A DNA stretch of 64,000 nucleotides from positions 310,001-374,000 of the forward strand of contig OY762821.2 of assembly GCA_963666475.2 (NCBI GenBank), given 5' to 3'. The notes beneath the pieces are model-generated. The model was given only the letters and a program-made list of their open reading frames with translations, searched no databases and was not told the DNA's origin. Below, piece after piece: positions 53,854 to 63,124 of this stretch; the first letter of the stretch is position 1; each line of letters starts with the position of its first letter. This DNA is from JBFHIZ01 sp963666475. GTDB taxonomy: Bacteria > Bacillota > Clostridia > Lachnospirales > Lachnospiraceae. The translations under genes were made by a program, and so were the position numbers.

Positions 53854-53935
53854 ACAAATTGTAAACATATCATGAAATAAAAGCAAATGCTAAAATAAAT
53901 GAAAACAAATCATTAAGAGAAAAGAAAGAGACCTG

Positions 53936-54499
53936 ATGAAACCAGAAAAATTAATAGAAATTATGCATGACATTGAACAATTAAAAAATAACACAAGACA
54001 TTCATGGACTTCATCTGGACGTCATGAAAGCGTAGCGGAACATTCTTTTCGATTGATTCTGATGGCATATTTTGTAAAAGATGAGTTCGCGGATCTTGAT
54101 ATGGAAAAAGTTATCAAAATGTGTATGTTCCACGATATTGGGGAGGCGTTTACAGGAGACATCCCATCTTTTGACAAAAAGGATTCGGATGAAGAAAAAG
54201 AAGGTCGGGCTGTACAGGAATGGATTTCTGGTCTTCCAGAAAATTACCAGGAAGAAATCAAAGAACTCATCCAGGAGATGGATGAATTAAGAACAAACGA
54301 ATCAAAACTATATAAAGCACTTGATAAGATGGAGTGTTTGATTCAACATAACGAAGCAGATATTTCGACTTGGATTCCTAAGGAATATCAGTTGAACTTT
54401 ATATACGGGGCTGAAAATGTTGAGCATTCTTCGTATTTAACAGAACTTCGCGCAGAAATCAATCGACAGTGTCAGGACAAGATTGATAAGAATACTTAA
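53936..54499 (+). CDS. HD-domain hydrolase, YfbR/HDDC2-like
   Basis: 187 aa. Metal-binding HD domain: SVAEHSFRLILMAYF, MCMFHDIGEAFTGDIPS (HD pair) and a later N-terminal-of-helix aspartate in KALDKMECLIQ. The family includes 5'-deoxynucleotidases. A role in nucleotide clean-up is likely but not proved. AAAGAAAGAG precedes the ATG. Confidence 0.9.
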   Translation: MKPEKLIEIMHDIEQLKNNTRHSWTSSGRHESVAEHSFRLILMAYFVKDEFADLDMEKVIKMCMFHDIGEAFTGDIPSFDKKDSDEEKEGRAVQEWISGLPENYQEEIKELIQEMDELRTNESKLYKALDKMECLIQHNEADISTWIPKEYQLNFIYGAENVEHSSYLTELRAEINRQCQDKIDKNT

Positions 54500-54593
54500 T
54501 AAAAAATACAAGAATTCATCACATTTTTTTCACATATTTGGAATAGACTTTAAATAAACATTCGATTGTTTATGAAAAAAGGAGGAAAATACT

Positions 54594-56075
54594 ATGGATG
54601 AATTTGAAAACCAGAACAATGATTCATATAGTAATCAAAACAATCCGCAGGAAGTACAACAGGATATCAATCAAGAGAATAGGAAGAACGATTATCGAAG
54701 AGTTCTGAATCAGGAGCCGGCAGGACAAAGATCATTTGAGCCTGAATACAGGCAACCATATATGTATCAACAACCACCGAAGCAAAAAAAGAAAAAAGTA
54801 CGCACTGGAATAGCCATTGCACTTTTAATACTTCTTGTATCGTCAGGGATGTTAGGAACTACTTTATTAGGAATTAAAGTATTCCGGGAGGTCGCAAATA
54901 GTGGTCGTATCTCCGCGGCATATACCTTTGTTCAAGGAAAAGATAACTTGTTTGGAATAGACGATGAAACAGGAACAGACTCTCAGAACGACCAAACGGA
55001 TGCACTTACGACCGAGACACAAGTCGAGTCGATCGTAAATTCAACGGACTTAAGCGGATCTTACGCAGTAGTAACGGATGTAACCGATGTTGTTAAGCGC
55101 GTAATGCCATCTGTCGTGGCAATAACTAGCACGTTCACAGAAAATTATGTGGATCCCTTTGGAAGAGTTTACTCGGAAGATGTGCAAGGAAGTGGATCTG
55201 GAATTATTTTTGGACAAAGTGATACAGAGCTTTGGATTGTTACAAATTATCATGTTGTTGAGGATGGGGATACCATATCGGTTCAATTTATTGATGATTC
55301 GATTGTGACCGGTCAAGTAAAAGGATTCGATGAAGATGTGGATCTTGCCGTTGTTGCGATTCAACTGACGGATTTGTCAAACGAAACCATAAGTGCCATT
55401 GCACTTGCACAGTTTGGTGATTCGGACGCTTTGACCGTTGGTGAACCAGCAATTGCTATTGGAAACGCCCTTGGCTATGGTCAGAGTGTAACCACTGGGG
55501 TAGTCAGTGCGTTAGATCGTACAGTAGGTGATGAATCAACAGGAATCTATGAAAACCTGATTCAGACAGATGCAGCAATTAATCCAGGGAATTCGGGAGG
55601 AGCTTTGCTCAATATCTATGGAGAGGTTATTGGAATCAATTCAAATAAAATGGCTGATACGACAATCGAAGGAATGGGATATGCGATTCCAATTTCAAAA
55701 GCAATTCCAATCATACAAGAACTTACAACCCATGAGACCAGAGTTAAGGTTTCAGAAGCAGAACAAGGCTACATAGGAATTCGTGGGGCAGATGTTTCAG
55801 AAGAAGATAGTGAAGTGTATCATATTCCAGTAGGAATTTATGTTTCGACGGTATATGAAAATACGGGAGCTTCGGAAGCTGGTCTAAAGGCAGGAGATGT
55901 TATCATTGGACTGAATGGAGATGAACTTCTAACAATGGCAAGTCTTCAGACCGAATTGCAGTACTATTCAGCAGGGGATGTTGTCACATTGACGATTCAA
56001 AGATCCAATGGTGAAACGTATGAAACGATGGATTTGGAAGTAGAGTTGGTTTCGTTGTCACAAATGTCCAATTAA
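54594..56075 (+). CDS. HtrA/DegP-like serine protease
   Basis: 493 aa. A long, glutamine- and asparagine-rich cytoplasmic N-terminus is followed by one membrane helix (GIAIALLILLVSSGMLGTTLL, about 77-97) and an extracellular trypsin-like domain: histidine in IVTNYHVVEDG, aspartate in DVDLAVVAI and serine in INPGNSGGALL, then a C-terminal PDZ domain (GIYVSTVYENTGASEAGLKAGDVIIGLNG). This layout is a membrane-tethered quality-control protease. AAAGGAGG precedes the ATG. A terminator follows. Confidence 0.95.
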   Translation: MDEFENQNNDSYSNQNNPQEVQQDINQENRKNDYRRVLNQEPAGQRSFEPEYRQPYMYQQPPKQKKKKVRTGIAIALLILLVSSGMLGTTLLGIKVFREVANSGRISAAYTFVQGKDNLFGIDDETGTDSQNDQTDALTTETQVESIVNSTDLSGSYAVVTDVTDVVKRVMPSVVAITSTFTENYVDPFGRVYSEDVQGSGSGIIFGQSDTELWIVTNYHVVEDGDTISVQFIDDSIVTGQVKGFDEDVDLAVVAIQLTDLSNETISAIALAQFGDSDALTVGEPAIAIGNALGYGQSVTTGVVSALDRTVGDESTGIYENLIQTDAAINPGNSGGALLNIYGEVIGINSNKMADTTIEGMGYAIPISKAIPIIQELTTHETRVKVSEAEQGYIGIRGADVSEEDSEVYHIPVGIYVSTVYENTGASEAGLKAGDVIIGLNGDELLTMASLQTELQYYSAGDVVTLTIQRSNGETYETMDLEVELVSLSQMSN

Positions 56076-56109
56076 AATAAAAGAAATACGATGACTTGTA
56101 TAGAAAAAG

Positions 56110-56150
56110 AGGCAAATTGTAATCATTTTGAGGACAGTTCGCCTTTTTTT
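56110..56150 (+). terminator. Intrinsic terminator after htrA-like gene
   Basis: Stem 56110-56120 with 56134-56144 (one mismatch, one G-U), then seven T. Confidence 0.75.
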
Positions 56151-56245
56151 ATAATGGATTGTTTTAAATAAGAAAACTATGTGTTAAAATAAAACTGTGT
56201 ATTTATACATTTTTATTTCTTAAAAAAATTATTTGGAAAGGGAAT

Positions 56246-56275
56246 ATGGAACTGCAGGTGCTGTGGTCTGTATGA
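56246..56275 (+). CDS. Possible 9-codon leader frame before pilB
   Basis: MELQVLWSV with AAAGGGAAT just before the ATG. Its stop lies seven bases before the pilB ATG, which has no ribosome site of its own, so pilB may be translated by reinitiation. Confidence 0.35.
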   Translation: MELQVLWSV

Positions 56276-56282
56276 TTAGAAC

Positions 56283-57974
56283 ATGAGAACAGGAAAAAAA
56301 ATCAGACTGGGCGATATGCTCGTAGAACAGAAACTAATAACCAATTCTCAATTGGAAAAAGCTCTGGATTTGCAAAAGGGAAGTGGACAAAGACTAGGAA
56401 CCATTTTGGTCGATGAGGGACTGATTTCAAGTGAAGCAATTGCGCAGGCGCTTAGTGTTCAGTTGAAAATTGACATAGTGAATCTTCAGAGCGTAGAAGT
56501 GCCCAAAGAAATTTTGGACATGTTTTCTTCCCCAATCCTTAGAAAATATAAGATTTTTCCATTTGCTTTTCCAGCAAATGACCCAAATGGTATCAATGTG
56601 GCAATGGCAGACCCTATGGATATGGAAGCCATGGACGACGTCATGCTTGTTTCCAATCTAAATGTGATTCCTCATGTGACGACGGAACAGAATATCATGA
56701 TGGCTATAGACAAGCATTATGGACAAAGTGATGTGCGCTCGGCAGCTGATCAGTATGCAAAAGAACGTGAAGAACAACTGATAGAAAAAGAGGATATGTA
56801 TAGCGAGGATGTAAATAATTCTCCCATTGTACAACTTGTGAAAGCGATGATTGAACAGGCCGTTCGTCAGAATGCATCCGATATACATATCGAACCTTTG
56901 GAGCGTCAACTAAGAATTCGATATCGAATTGATGGTACATTGTATGAAAAAATGACGTATTCTCTCAAACTCCTTCCGGCCATTGTAGCACGTATTAAAA
57001 TCATTGGTGGAATGGATATTTCAGAAAAAAGAAAACCACAGGATGGTCGTATCACGCAGGTAGTCGATCGGCGTGAGTTTGATATCCGTGTTTCCATACT
57101 TCCCACTGTTTTTGGTGAAAAGATTGTAATGCGTCTTACTTCAAAGCAAGGACTTACAAAAAGTAAGTCACAACTTGGTTTTGGGAAGGAGGACGAAAAG
57201 AAAATTGATCGCATTTTATCCAATCCGCACGGGATTATTTTGGTAACAGGACCTACGGGTAGTGGAAAGTCAACGACTCTTTATACGACACTTTCTGAAC
57301 TAAATAGTGATGAAGTCAATATTATTACCGTAGAAGATCCTGTTGAGGCAAACATTGATGGAATCAACCAGGTACAGGTCAACAAGAAAGCAGATTTGAC
57401 ATTTGCAACAGCACTTCGTTCGATTCTGAGACAAGATCCAGATATTATTATGATTGGGGAGATTCGAGACAATGAGACCGCGAGCATAGCTGTTCAGGCA
57501 TCTATTACCGGGCATTTGGTGGTCAGCACACTTCATACAAACTCCTCGGCAAGTACAATTACACGACTGGAGGATATGGGTGTCGAATCGTATCTTTTGG
57601 CGGATTCTATTGTGGGAATTATTGCACAGCGCTTGGTTCGAAGATTATGTCCGGAATGTAAGAAGGCAAGACAGGCAACGATTGAAGAGAAAATTATTTT
57701 AAATGTGAGTGAAGATGCGGAATGTAAGATTTATGAGCCGGTAGGATGTAGCAAATGTGACAACATTGGGTATAAAGGTCGAATTGGAGTTTACGAAATC
57801 ATGGAAGTTACACATTCACTTCAAAATATTATAGCCAAACAACAAAATGCGGATACAATCAAAGCAGCCGCCATTACAGAAGGAATGAAAACCCTAAGAA
57901 TGAGTGCCACTGAGTTTGTTTTGGAAGGCACAACTTCGATTAGCGAAATGAAAAAAGTGTCATTTGATATTTAA
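56283..57974 (+). CDS. pilB: Type IV pilus assembly ATPase
   Basis: 563 aa GspE/PilB family. An N-terminal GspE_N-like domain (RLGDMLVEQKLITNSQLEKAL) precedes the ATPase: Walker A GPTGSGKSTT, Asp box, Walker B, and His box, with a Zn-binding CPECKKA...CSKCDNIG pair near the C-terminus. It powers pilin polymerisation at the membrane. The ATG at 56283 lacks a ribosome site; an in-frame stop just upstream means it cannot be further back. Confidence 0.95.
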   Translation: MRTGKKIRLGDMLVEQKLITNSQLEKALDLQKGSGQRLGTILVDEGLISSEAIAQALSVQLKIDIVNLQSVEVPKEILDMFSSPILRKYKIFPFAFPANDPNGINVAMADPMDMEAMDDVMLVSNLNVIPHVTTEQNIMMAIDKHYGQSDVRSAADQYAKEREEQLIEKEDMYSEDVNNSPIVQLVKAMIEQAVRQNASDIHIEPLERQLRIRYRIDGTLYEKMTYSLKLLPAIVARIKIIGGMDISEKRKPQDGRITQVVDRREFDIRVSILPTVFGEKIVMRLTSKQGLTKSKSQLGFGKEDEKKIDRILSNPHGIILVTGPTGSGKSTTLYTTLSELNSDEVNIITVEDPVEANIDGINQVQVNKKADLTFATALRSILRQDPDIIMIGEIRDNETASIAVQASITGHLVVSTLHTNSSASTITRLEDMGVESYLLADSIVGIIAQRLVRRLCPECKKARQATIEEKIILNVSEDAECKIYEPVGCSKCDNIGYKGRIGVYEIMEVTHSLQNIIAKQQNADTIKAAAITEGMKTLRMSATEFVLEGTTSISEMKKVSFDI

Positions 57975-58055
57975 TAAAATAATTTTCAAAATAATGAGCC
58001 ATTTGTTTATTTTAAACAGTCTTTATATTATGTGGTTTTTTAATTGGAGGAGAGT

Positions 58056-59270
58056 ATGACGACATATGGTTATTTAGCGGTGAATCGCGCCGGGAAAGAA
58101 ATCAAAGGTAGTATTTCGGCAGAATCGGAGGAGATGGTCCGTTCTGAATTGAAAAAAGATGGGTTGACTGCACTGGAAATTAAAGCGCAGGGTTTTTTTA
58201 CAAAGGATTTAAACTTTGAAATTGGCGGGAATCCAACTCCGAGAGATTTGAGTGTATTCTGTAGACAGTTCGTCAGTATGTTTCGCGCTGGGGTCAGTAT
58301 TTTGGAGACCATGCGATTATTAGCAGGACAGACGGAAAATAAAAAATTAGCAAAAGTGACGAAAGAAGTACAAATTCACATTGAAAAAGGAGAAAGCCTT
58401 TCGGACGCGCTTAGTGAATATCCAAAGGTCTTTCCAAATTTATTAGTGACAACGGTGGCAGCAGGAGAAGCTTCTGGTAGTTTAGATATTGCATTTGAAC
58501 GTATGGCTACGCATTTTGAAAAATATGCAAAGACGCAGGCGCTTGTTAAGAAAGCAATGATTTATCCGATCGTAGTATCTGTTGTTGCGGTTGCGGTCGT
58601 GATTGTAATGTTGGTGAAAATCATTCCAATGTATGCAGATACGTTTGATCAATTGGGCGCAGAACTTCCCGGAATTACAAGGGCAGTTATGGGAGCGAGC
58701 AATTTCCTGATTGATTACTGGTTTATTTTAATTCCCTTAGTTGTGGCAGCAGTTGTTGGCATACGATATTTTGTAAAAACACCGACTGGTCAGTTGACCA
58801 TAGGACAAGTGACCATCAAAGTTCCGCTTATCAAAGATTTTACCGTCAAATCGGCAGCGGCAAGTTTTGCGAGAACGTTGAGTACCCTGTCTTCGTCTGG
58901 AGTTCCTTTGGTAGAAGCGGTTGGAATTACTGCATCAACAATGTCCAATATATTGTTTAAGAATGTTTTGAATACAGCAAGAGATGAGATTATTCGTGGA
59001 GTCCCGTTATCTTCGCCGATTGAAGTATCTGGTATTTTTCCACCGATGGTTTCTCATATGCTCCGCATTGGAGAAGAAGCTGGATCAACAGAGGAAATGC
59101 TTGATCGACTAGCTGATTATTATGAAGAAGAAGTCGAAATTGCAACACAGTCGTTAATGGCAGCGATGGAGCCAATGATTATCATCGTATTGGCTGCAAT
59201 TGTAGGAGTTTTGATTGCAGCAGTTATGGCACCGATGCTTAGTATGTATGGTGGCCTCGATAATTTATAA
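58056..59270 (+). CDS. pilC: Type IV pilus inner-membrane platform protein
   Basis: 404 aa from ATG 58056 (GGAGGAGAG upstream). GspF/PilC family: two copies of the T2SSF helical domain separated by membrane helices, with FCRQFVSMFRAGVSILETMRLL and SFARTLSTLSSSGVPLVEAV as the paired conserved segments. It recruits PilB and directs pilin insertion. It lies 82 bases after pilB. Confidence 0.95.
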   Translation: MTTYGYLAVNRAGKEIKGSISAESEEMVRSELKKDGLTALEIKAQGFFTKDLNFEIGGNPTPRDLSVFCRQFVSMFRAGVSILETMRLLAGQTENKKLAKVTKEVQIHIEKGESLSDALSEYPKVFPNLLVTTVAAGEASGSLDIAFERMATHFEKYAKTQALVKKAMIYPIVVSVVAVAVVIVMLVKIIPMYADTFDQLGAELPGITRAVMGASNFLIDYWFILIPLVVAAVVGIRYFVKTPTGQLTIGQVTIKVPLIKDFTVKSAAASFARTLSTLSSSGVPLVEAVGITASTMSNILFKNVLNTARDEIIRGVPLSSPIEVSGIFPPMVSHMLRIGEEAGSTEEMLDRLADYYEEEVEIATQSLMAAMEPMIIIVLAAIVGVLIAAVMAPMLSMYGGLDNL

Positions 59271-59370
59271 GGAATTAATTGCTTCTGTTGTAGGGACGGA
59301 GGTTTTTAAGATAAAGCGCACATGCGCAAATATATAAGAAAAATTTATATGAGAAAAGGAAGGTAGCGTT

Positions 59371-59793
59371 ATGACAAAAACAAATAACAAAGGTTTTTCA
59401 TTAGTAGAATTAATCATCGTAATTGCAATTATGGCAGTATTAGTAGGAATTTTAGCTCCTCAGTTCATCCGTTATGTAGAAAGATCAAGAGAATCAACAG
59501 ATATTCAAAATTTGGAATCTGTAAAATCAGCAGTTGAGGCTGCTTTAGCAGATGGTACTTATACAATACCAGCATCTGGAACATCTACTCTGGGATTGGT
59601 TGTGGATGCAACAGCAGGAACTGTAACTATTTTGGGAACAGGAACATTTACAGATGTTACAGGTTTGGCGCTCAATCCTACATCAATTACACTGAAGTCA
59701 TCAGCAGGAAAAGCAGCAGGAACTATTACTTATTCAGTATCTACTCAAGGGGCTGTAACCTATGGACCAATAGCTAATTTGGATGGTAAATAA
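59371..59793 (+). CDS. Type IV major prepilin
   Basis: 140 aa. Prepilin leader TKTNNKG with cleavage before FSLVELIIVIAIMAVLVGILAPQFIRY; the conserved Glu5 is present. The rest is a small, Thr/Ala/Gly-rich globular domain without cysteines. GGAAGG precedes the ATG; a hairpin follows the stop. As the only small pilin with a full leader, it is probably the main fibre subunit. Confidence 0.95.
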   Translation: MTKTNNKGFSLVELIIVIAIMAVLVGILAPQFIRYVERSRESTDIQNLESVKSAVEAALADGTYTIPASGTSTLGLVVDATAGTVTILGTGTFTDVTGLALNPTSITLKSSAGKAAGTITYSVSTQGAVTYGPIANLDGK

Positions 59794-59804
59794 TTAGTTT
59801 TTCT

Positions 59805-59835
59805 TCGCATGCAACCAACGGTTGCATGCGATTTA
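59805..59835 (+). terminator. Hairpin between pilin and prepilin peptidase
   Basis: 12-bp perfect stem (59805-59816 with 59820-59831), 3-base loop, short T-rich tail. It may end many transcripts after the abundant pilin, or stabilise its mRNA. Confidence 0.7.
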
Positions 59836-59867
59836 TCCCTACAAAAAATGAAAAGGATTTCTAACTT

Positions 59868-60623
59868 ATGGATACAATTTTGTACTACGCGATCATCTGG
59901 ATTTTTGGTATTTTGATCGGGAGTTTTTTGAATGTTTGTATTTATCGCATTCCAAAACATGAGAATATTGCAACAACGAGGTCCCATTGTATGGAGTGTG
60001 GCCATGTATTAAAGTGGTATGAGTTGATTCCGATATTCAGTTATATTGGATTGCGTGGAAAATGCCGAAATTGTAAAAAAAGTTTATCCATCCAGTATCC
60101 TCTAATTGAGCTGCTGAATGGCATATTATATGTATTTATTTTTTTGACAAATGGCTGGGAATGGTGGTCATTACTCTTTTGTTTTTTGACTTCTGCGATC
60201 TTAGTACTTAGTATTATTGATTTACGCACATTTGAGATTCCAATTGGAATCAATATTTTTATACTGGCACTTGGGCTGATCGGTACGGCGCTTGACAAGG
60301 GAAATTGGTTAGAGCATGTGATTGGCTTCTTTGTTGTCAGTTCGTTTTTATATTTGCTGATTTTATTGACCAAAGGAAAAGCAATCGGTGGTGGAGACAT
60401 GAAACTGATGGCAGTAGCAGGTTTGTTTTTGGGATGGAAACTCATTCTTGTTGCTTTTTTTGCAGGTTGTGTGATTGGATCTTTGGTTCATGTAATTCGT
60501 ATGCGTGTTTCTAAAGTGGATCACGTTTTGGCGATGGGACCGTATCTTTCAATCGGCATTTTTATAGCGGGACTTTGGGGAAATGCTTTTTTGAATTGGT
60601 ATACTTCCTATATCGGCCTATAG
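59868..60623 (+). CDS. pilD: Prepilin peptidase
   Basis: 251 aa, eight membrane helices. N-terminal zinc-finger-like cysteines CMECGHVLKWYELIPIFSYIGLRGKCRNCKK; catalytic aspartates in IDLRTFEIP and GGGDMKLM. It cleaves prepilin leaders and methylates the new N-terminus of the pilins encoded around it. Confidence 0.94.
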   Translation: MDTILYYAIIWIFGILIGSFLNVCIYRIPKHENIATTRSHCMECGHVLKWYELIPIFSYIGLRGKCRNCKKSLSIQYPLIELLNGILYVFIFLTNGWEWWSLLFCFLTSAILVLSIIDLRTFEIPIGINIFILALGLIGTALDKGNWLEHVIGFFVVSSFLYLLILLTKGKAIGGGDMKLMAVAGLFLGWKLILVAFFAGCVIGSLVHVIRMRVSKVDHVLAMGPYLSIGIFIAGLWGNAFLNWYTSYIGL

Positions 60624-60703
60624 TTTATTCAAACAAATTTAATAGAAAATAAGTGTAAAAATTACACAAAATATATATGTTCTTTGCTGTGAAAGGGGAA
60701 ACA

Positions 60704-62362
60704 ATGGCGAGTCGAGTAATTAGTATAGAAATGGGATTTGCAATTACAAAAGTCTGTGAAATGGATTTCAAATCGAGCAGTCCAAAAATATACAGTAGTT
60801 TTGCGATGGAAACTCCAGAGGGAGTGCTGTCAGAAGATGGGTATGTTGTAGCAAAGGAGGAGTTTGTAGAAAAACTTCTTGAGGAAATGCGCGAGCAGGG
60901 TATGAAAAGCAAGCAAGTTGTATTCTCGATTTTTTCTCCCAAAATTGCGAGCAGAGAAGTTCAACTACCATATGTAAAAGAAAATAAAATTGGTATGATG
61001 ATTCAAGCAAATGCAGGAGATTATTTTCCAATCGAATTGGTTGGATATGAACTCGCACATATTGTGTTGGGGACGGAAGAGGTTGATAGTTCCAAGCATT
61101 ATCGATTAATGGTACTAGCTGTACCACAAGATTTGGTAGGAAGCTATTATGATCTGGCAGATCAATTGCATTTGGAAGTTGCTGCAATTGACTATGCTGC
61201 AAACAGTGTCTACAACGCAATACGAAAGGATGTGCTTGAAAAGACTGAAATGTATATCAAAGTGGAAGAACGTTCTACGTTGATTTTGATTATGAAGCAA
61301 GGAAATATGTTGCTTAGTAGAAATATCCCATATGGAATCGATCATGCCGTGACGGAAATCATGGAGAATCGAGTATTTGGTGAGCAATTGACATTCCAGC
61401 ACGCTCTTGAATTGTCTAGAAGAAAAACTTGTATTCATATCTCCATGGACTCTGAAAATAAAGAGATCGATGAGTTTTCAGAACATTCCATCGAAGAGAT
61501 ATCACAGGCAAGACGTGATGTGACAAATGCGCTGGTAGCATTGGTTGGAGGCATTGCCAGAGTGGTTGATTACTGGAACTCCAGAAACCAGGACGCTTTA
61601 ATTCAAAAAGCGTACTTAACAGGATTAGGAGCAGATTTTTCAGGACTTTCCAAACTTTTGTCAAGTGAAATCACAACGAAAGTCAAGGTGCTAAAAGAAA
61701 TCAAAGGGGTAACATTTGATAAATCGCTCAATGATGTAAGTTTGGGCGAATACATTACCTGCATTGGAGCAGCAATGAATCCGGTAGGAATCTCCTTGAA
61801 GCGTGAGGGGAAAAAGGAAGTTTCGCAAGGGGGAAGCCGCGTTGTCCTTGGGGTTGTGGTTTGTGTAGCTGGTCTGGTGGTAGCAGGTTCTCTTGCAGCG
61901 ATTTCTATCTTGCCTTACCAGATTCAAAAGGGATTGAATGACGATTATAAAAATCGTATTCATGCGATGAAACCTGCTTATGACACGTATGCAGAATACA
62001 TACAGTCACTATATGACTATGATAAGATGACTACGTTACATCAATCAACACTTTCGCGTATGGATGACTTGAAAGCATTTATAGAAGAAATGGAAGTTAA
62101 AATGCCGGATTCCTTCCGGGTATCCAATTTTGTAGCTGATGATATTGGAATTGCGATGGATGTAACGGTGGATTCAAAAGAGGCTGTTGCAGAAACGATT
62201 TCACAGTTCCGAACATTTGAGAGTGTACAATATGTAGATGCAGATTCGATTACGGTAACGTCAAACGAAGGTGGAGATGATCTTCATACATTTTCTGTAA
62301 GAATCGAATATAAAGATTTGGGAACCGTGGATCAGACAGCAGAGGAAACGAGTAAAGAATAA
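60704..62362 (+). CDS. PilM-PilN fusion protein of type IV pilus
   Basis: 552 aa from ATG 60704 (AAAGGGG upstream); ATG 60677 has no ribosome site. Residues 1-370 form a PilM-like actin fold (RVISIEMGFAITKVCEM, ... AYLTGLGADFSGLSKLLS). One membrane helix (about 381-402, VVLGVVVCVAGLVVAGSLAAIS) follows, then a periplasmic-facing coiled coil and a PilN-like domain (about 405-540). In most bacteria PilM and PilN are separate proteins that bind each other. A cytoplasmic platform-to-envelope link in one chain is the natural reading. Confidence 0.82.
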   Translation: MASRVISIEMGFAITKVCEMDFKSSSPKIYSSFAMETPEGVLSEDGYVVAKEEFVEKLLEEMREQGMKSKQVVFSIFSPKIASREVQLPYVKENKIGMMIQANAGDYFPIELVGYELAHIVLGTEEVDSSKHYRLMVLAVPQDLVGSYYDLADQLHLEVAAIDYAANSVYNAIRKDVLEKTEMYIKVEERSTLILIMKQGNMLLSRNIPYGIDHAVTEIMENRVFGEQLTFQHALELSRRKTCIHISMDSENKEIDEFSEHSIEEISQARRDVTNALVALVGGIARVVDYWNSRNQDALIQKAYLTGLGADFSGLSKLLSSEITTKVKVLKEIKGVTFDKSLNDVSLGEYITCIGAAMNPVGISLKREGKKEVSQGGSRVVLGVVVCVAGLVVAGSLAAISILPYQIQKGLNDDYKNRIHAMKPAYDTYAEYIQSLYDYDKMTTLHQSTLSRMDDLKAFIEEMEVKMPDSFRVSNFVADDIGIAMDVTVDSKEAVAETISQFRTFESVQYVDADSITVTSNEGGDDLHTFSVRIEYKDLGTVDQTAEETSKE

Positions 62363-62375
62363 CGAGGGGAAACTT

Positions 62376-63098
62376 ATGAAGAATAACAATCAAATTCCAT
62401 TACTATTAGGATTTCTTGGTGTACTAGCAGCCATTTCGGTATATTTCTTTATTTATCAGCCATATATGGATAAGACCGTAAGTCTGGAAGCAGACAATCA
62501 AGTGTTAAGAGAATCTGTGCAGAAATATCAGGAGATTGCGGACAATGAGATCTTTTATCAAGAAGCCATTGCTACGATGCAAGCAGAGACAAGAGATTTA
62601 GTGAGTTTATATGCGGCTGGATTGACTAGAGAAGATCAAATCATGTATGTCGCAAATATGGAAAATCGATTTTATCGTGATTTATATGTTAATTACATGA
62701 TGTTTGGAAGTGATGCGGAAATCGTATATACTTCGCCAGTACAAACGGTTGCTTCGACAGAAACTCAGACAGCAGATGAGATATTTGTAGAGCCAGTTCC
62801 GGCAGATGATGGAATGAAAATGTTTCAGAATAATACGAAAATTGGGTTTGAAGTCTCCTATGAAGGAATGAAAGAAATCTTAGATTATATTAATGAGCTG
62901 GGAACGAGAAAGAATCTTACCAACTTATCGCTTTCTTTTGATTCCACATCGGGAATGCTTTCGGGATCATATAGCATGGATCAATATTATCTAACGGGAA
63001 CGGATGCGATTTATTCACAGTCGAATATTCCAGCGATGATTCATGGAGTAGAAAATATTTTTGGCACGGTAGACGTGGATATACAAAATGCTGATTAG
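62376..63098 (+). CDS. PilO-like pilus alignment protein
   Basis: 240 aa. One N-terminal membrane helix (IPLLLGFLGVLAAISVYFFIY), a coiled coil with EADNQVLRESVQKYQEIADN, and a C-terminal alpha/beta domain. This matches PilO topology, and the position after the PilM-PilN gene supports it. The sequence is too diverged to be certain. Confidence 0.75.
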   Translation: MKNNNQIPLLLGFLGVLAAISVYFFIYQPYMDKTVSLEADNQVLRESVQKYQEIADNEIFYQEAIATMQAETRDLVSLYAAGLTREDQIMYVANMENRFYRDLYVNYMMFGSDAEIVYTSPVQTVASTETQTADEIFVEPVPADDGMKMFQNNTKIGFEVSYEGMKEILDYINELGTRKNLTNLSLSFDSTSGMLSGSYSMDQYYLTGTDAIYSQSNIPAMIHGVENIFGTVDVDIQNAD

Positions 63099-63124
63099 AC
63101 AATAAGAGCGGCGGAAACGGCAGT

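Noticed and set aside
59271..59370. c-di-GMP riboswitch before the pilin gene
   Set aside because: I looked for the conserved GEMM core and do not see it; only a short GCGC hairpin is present.
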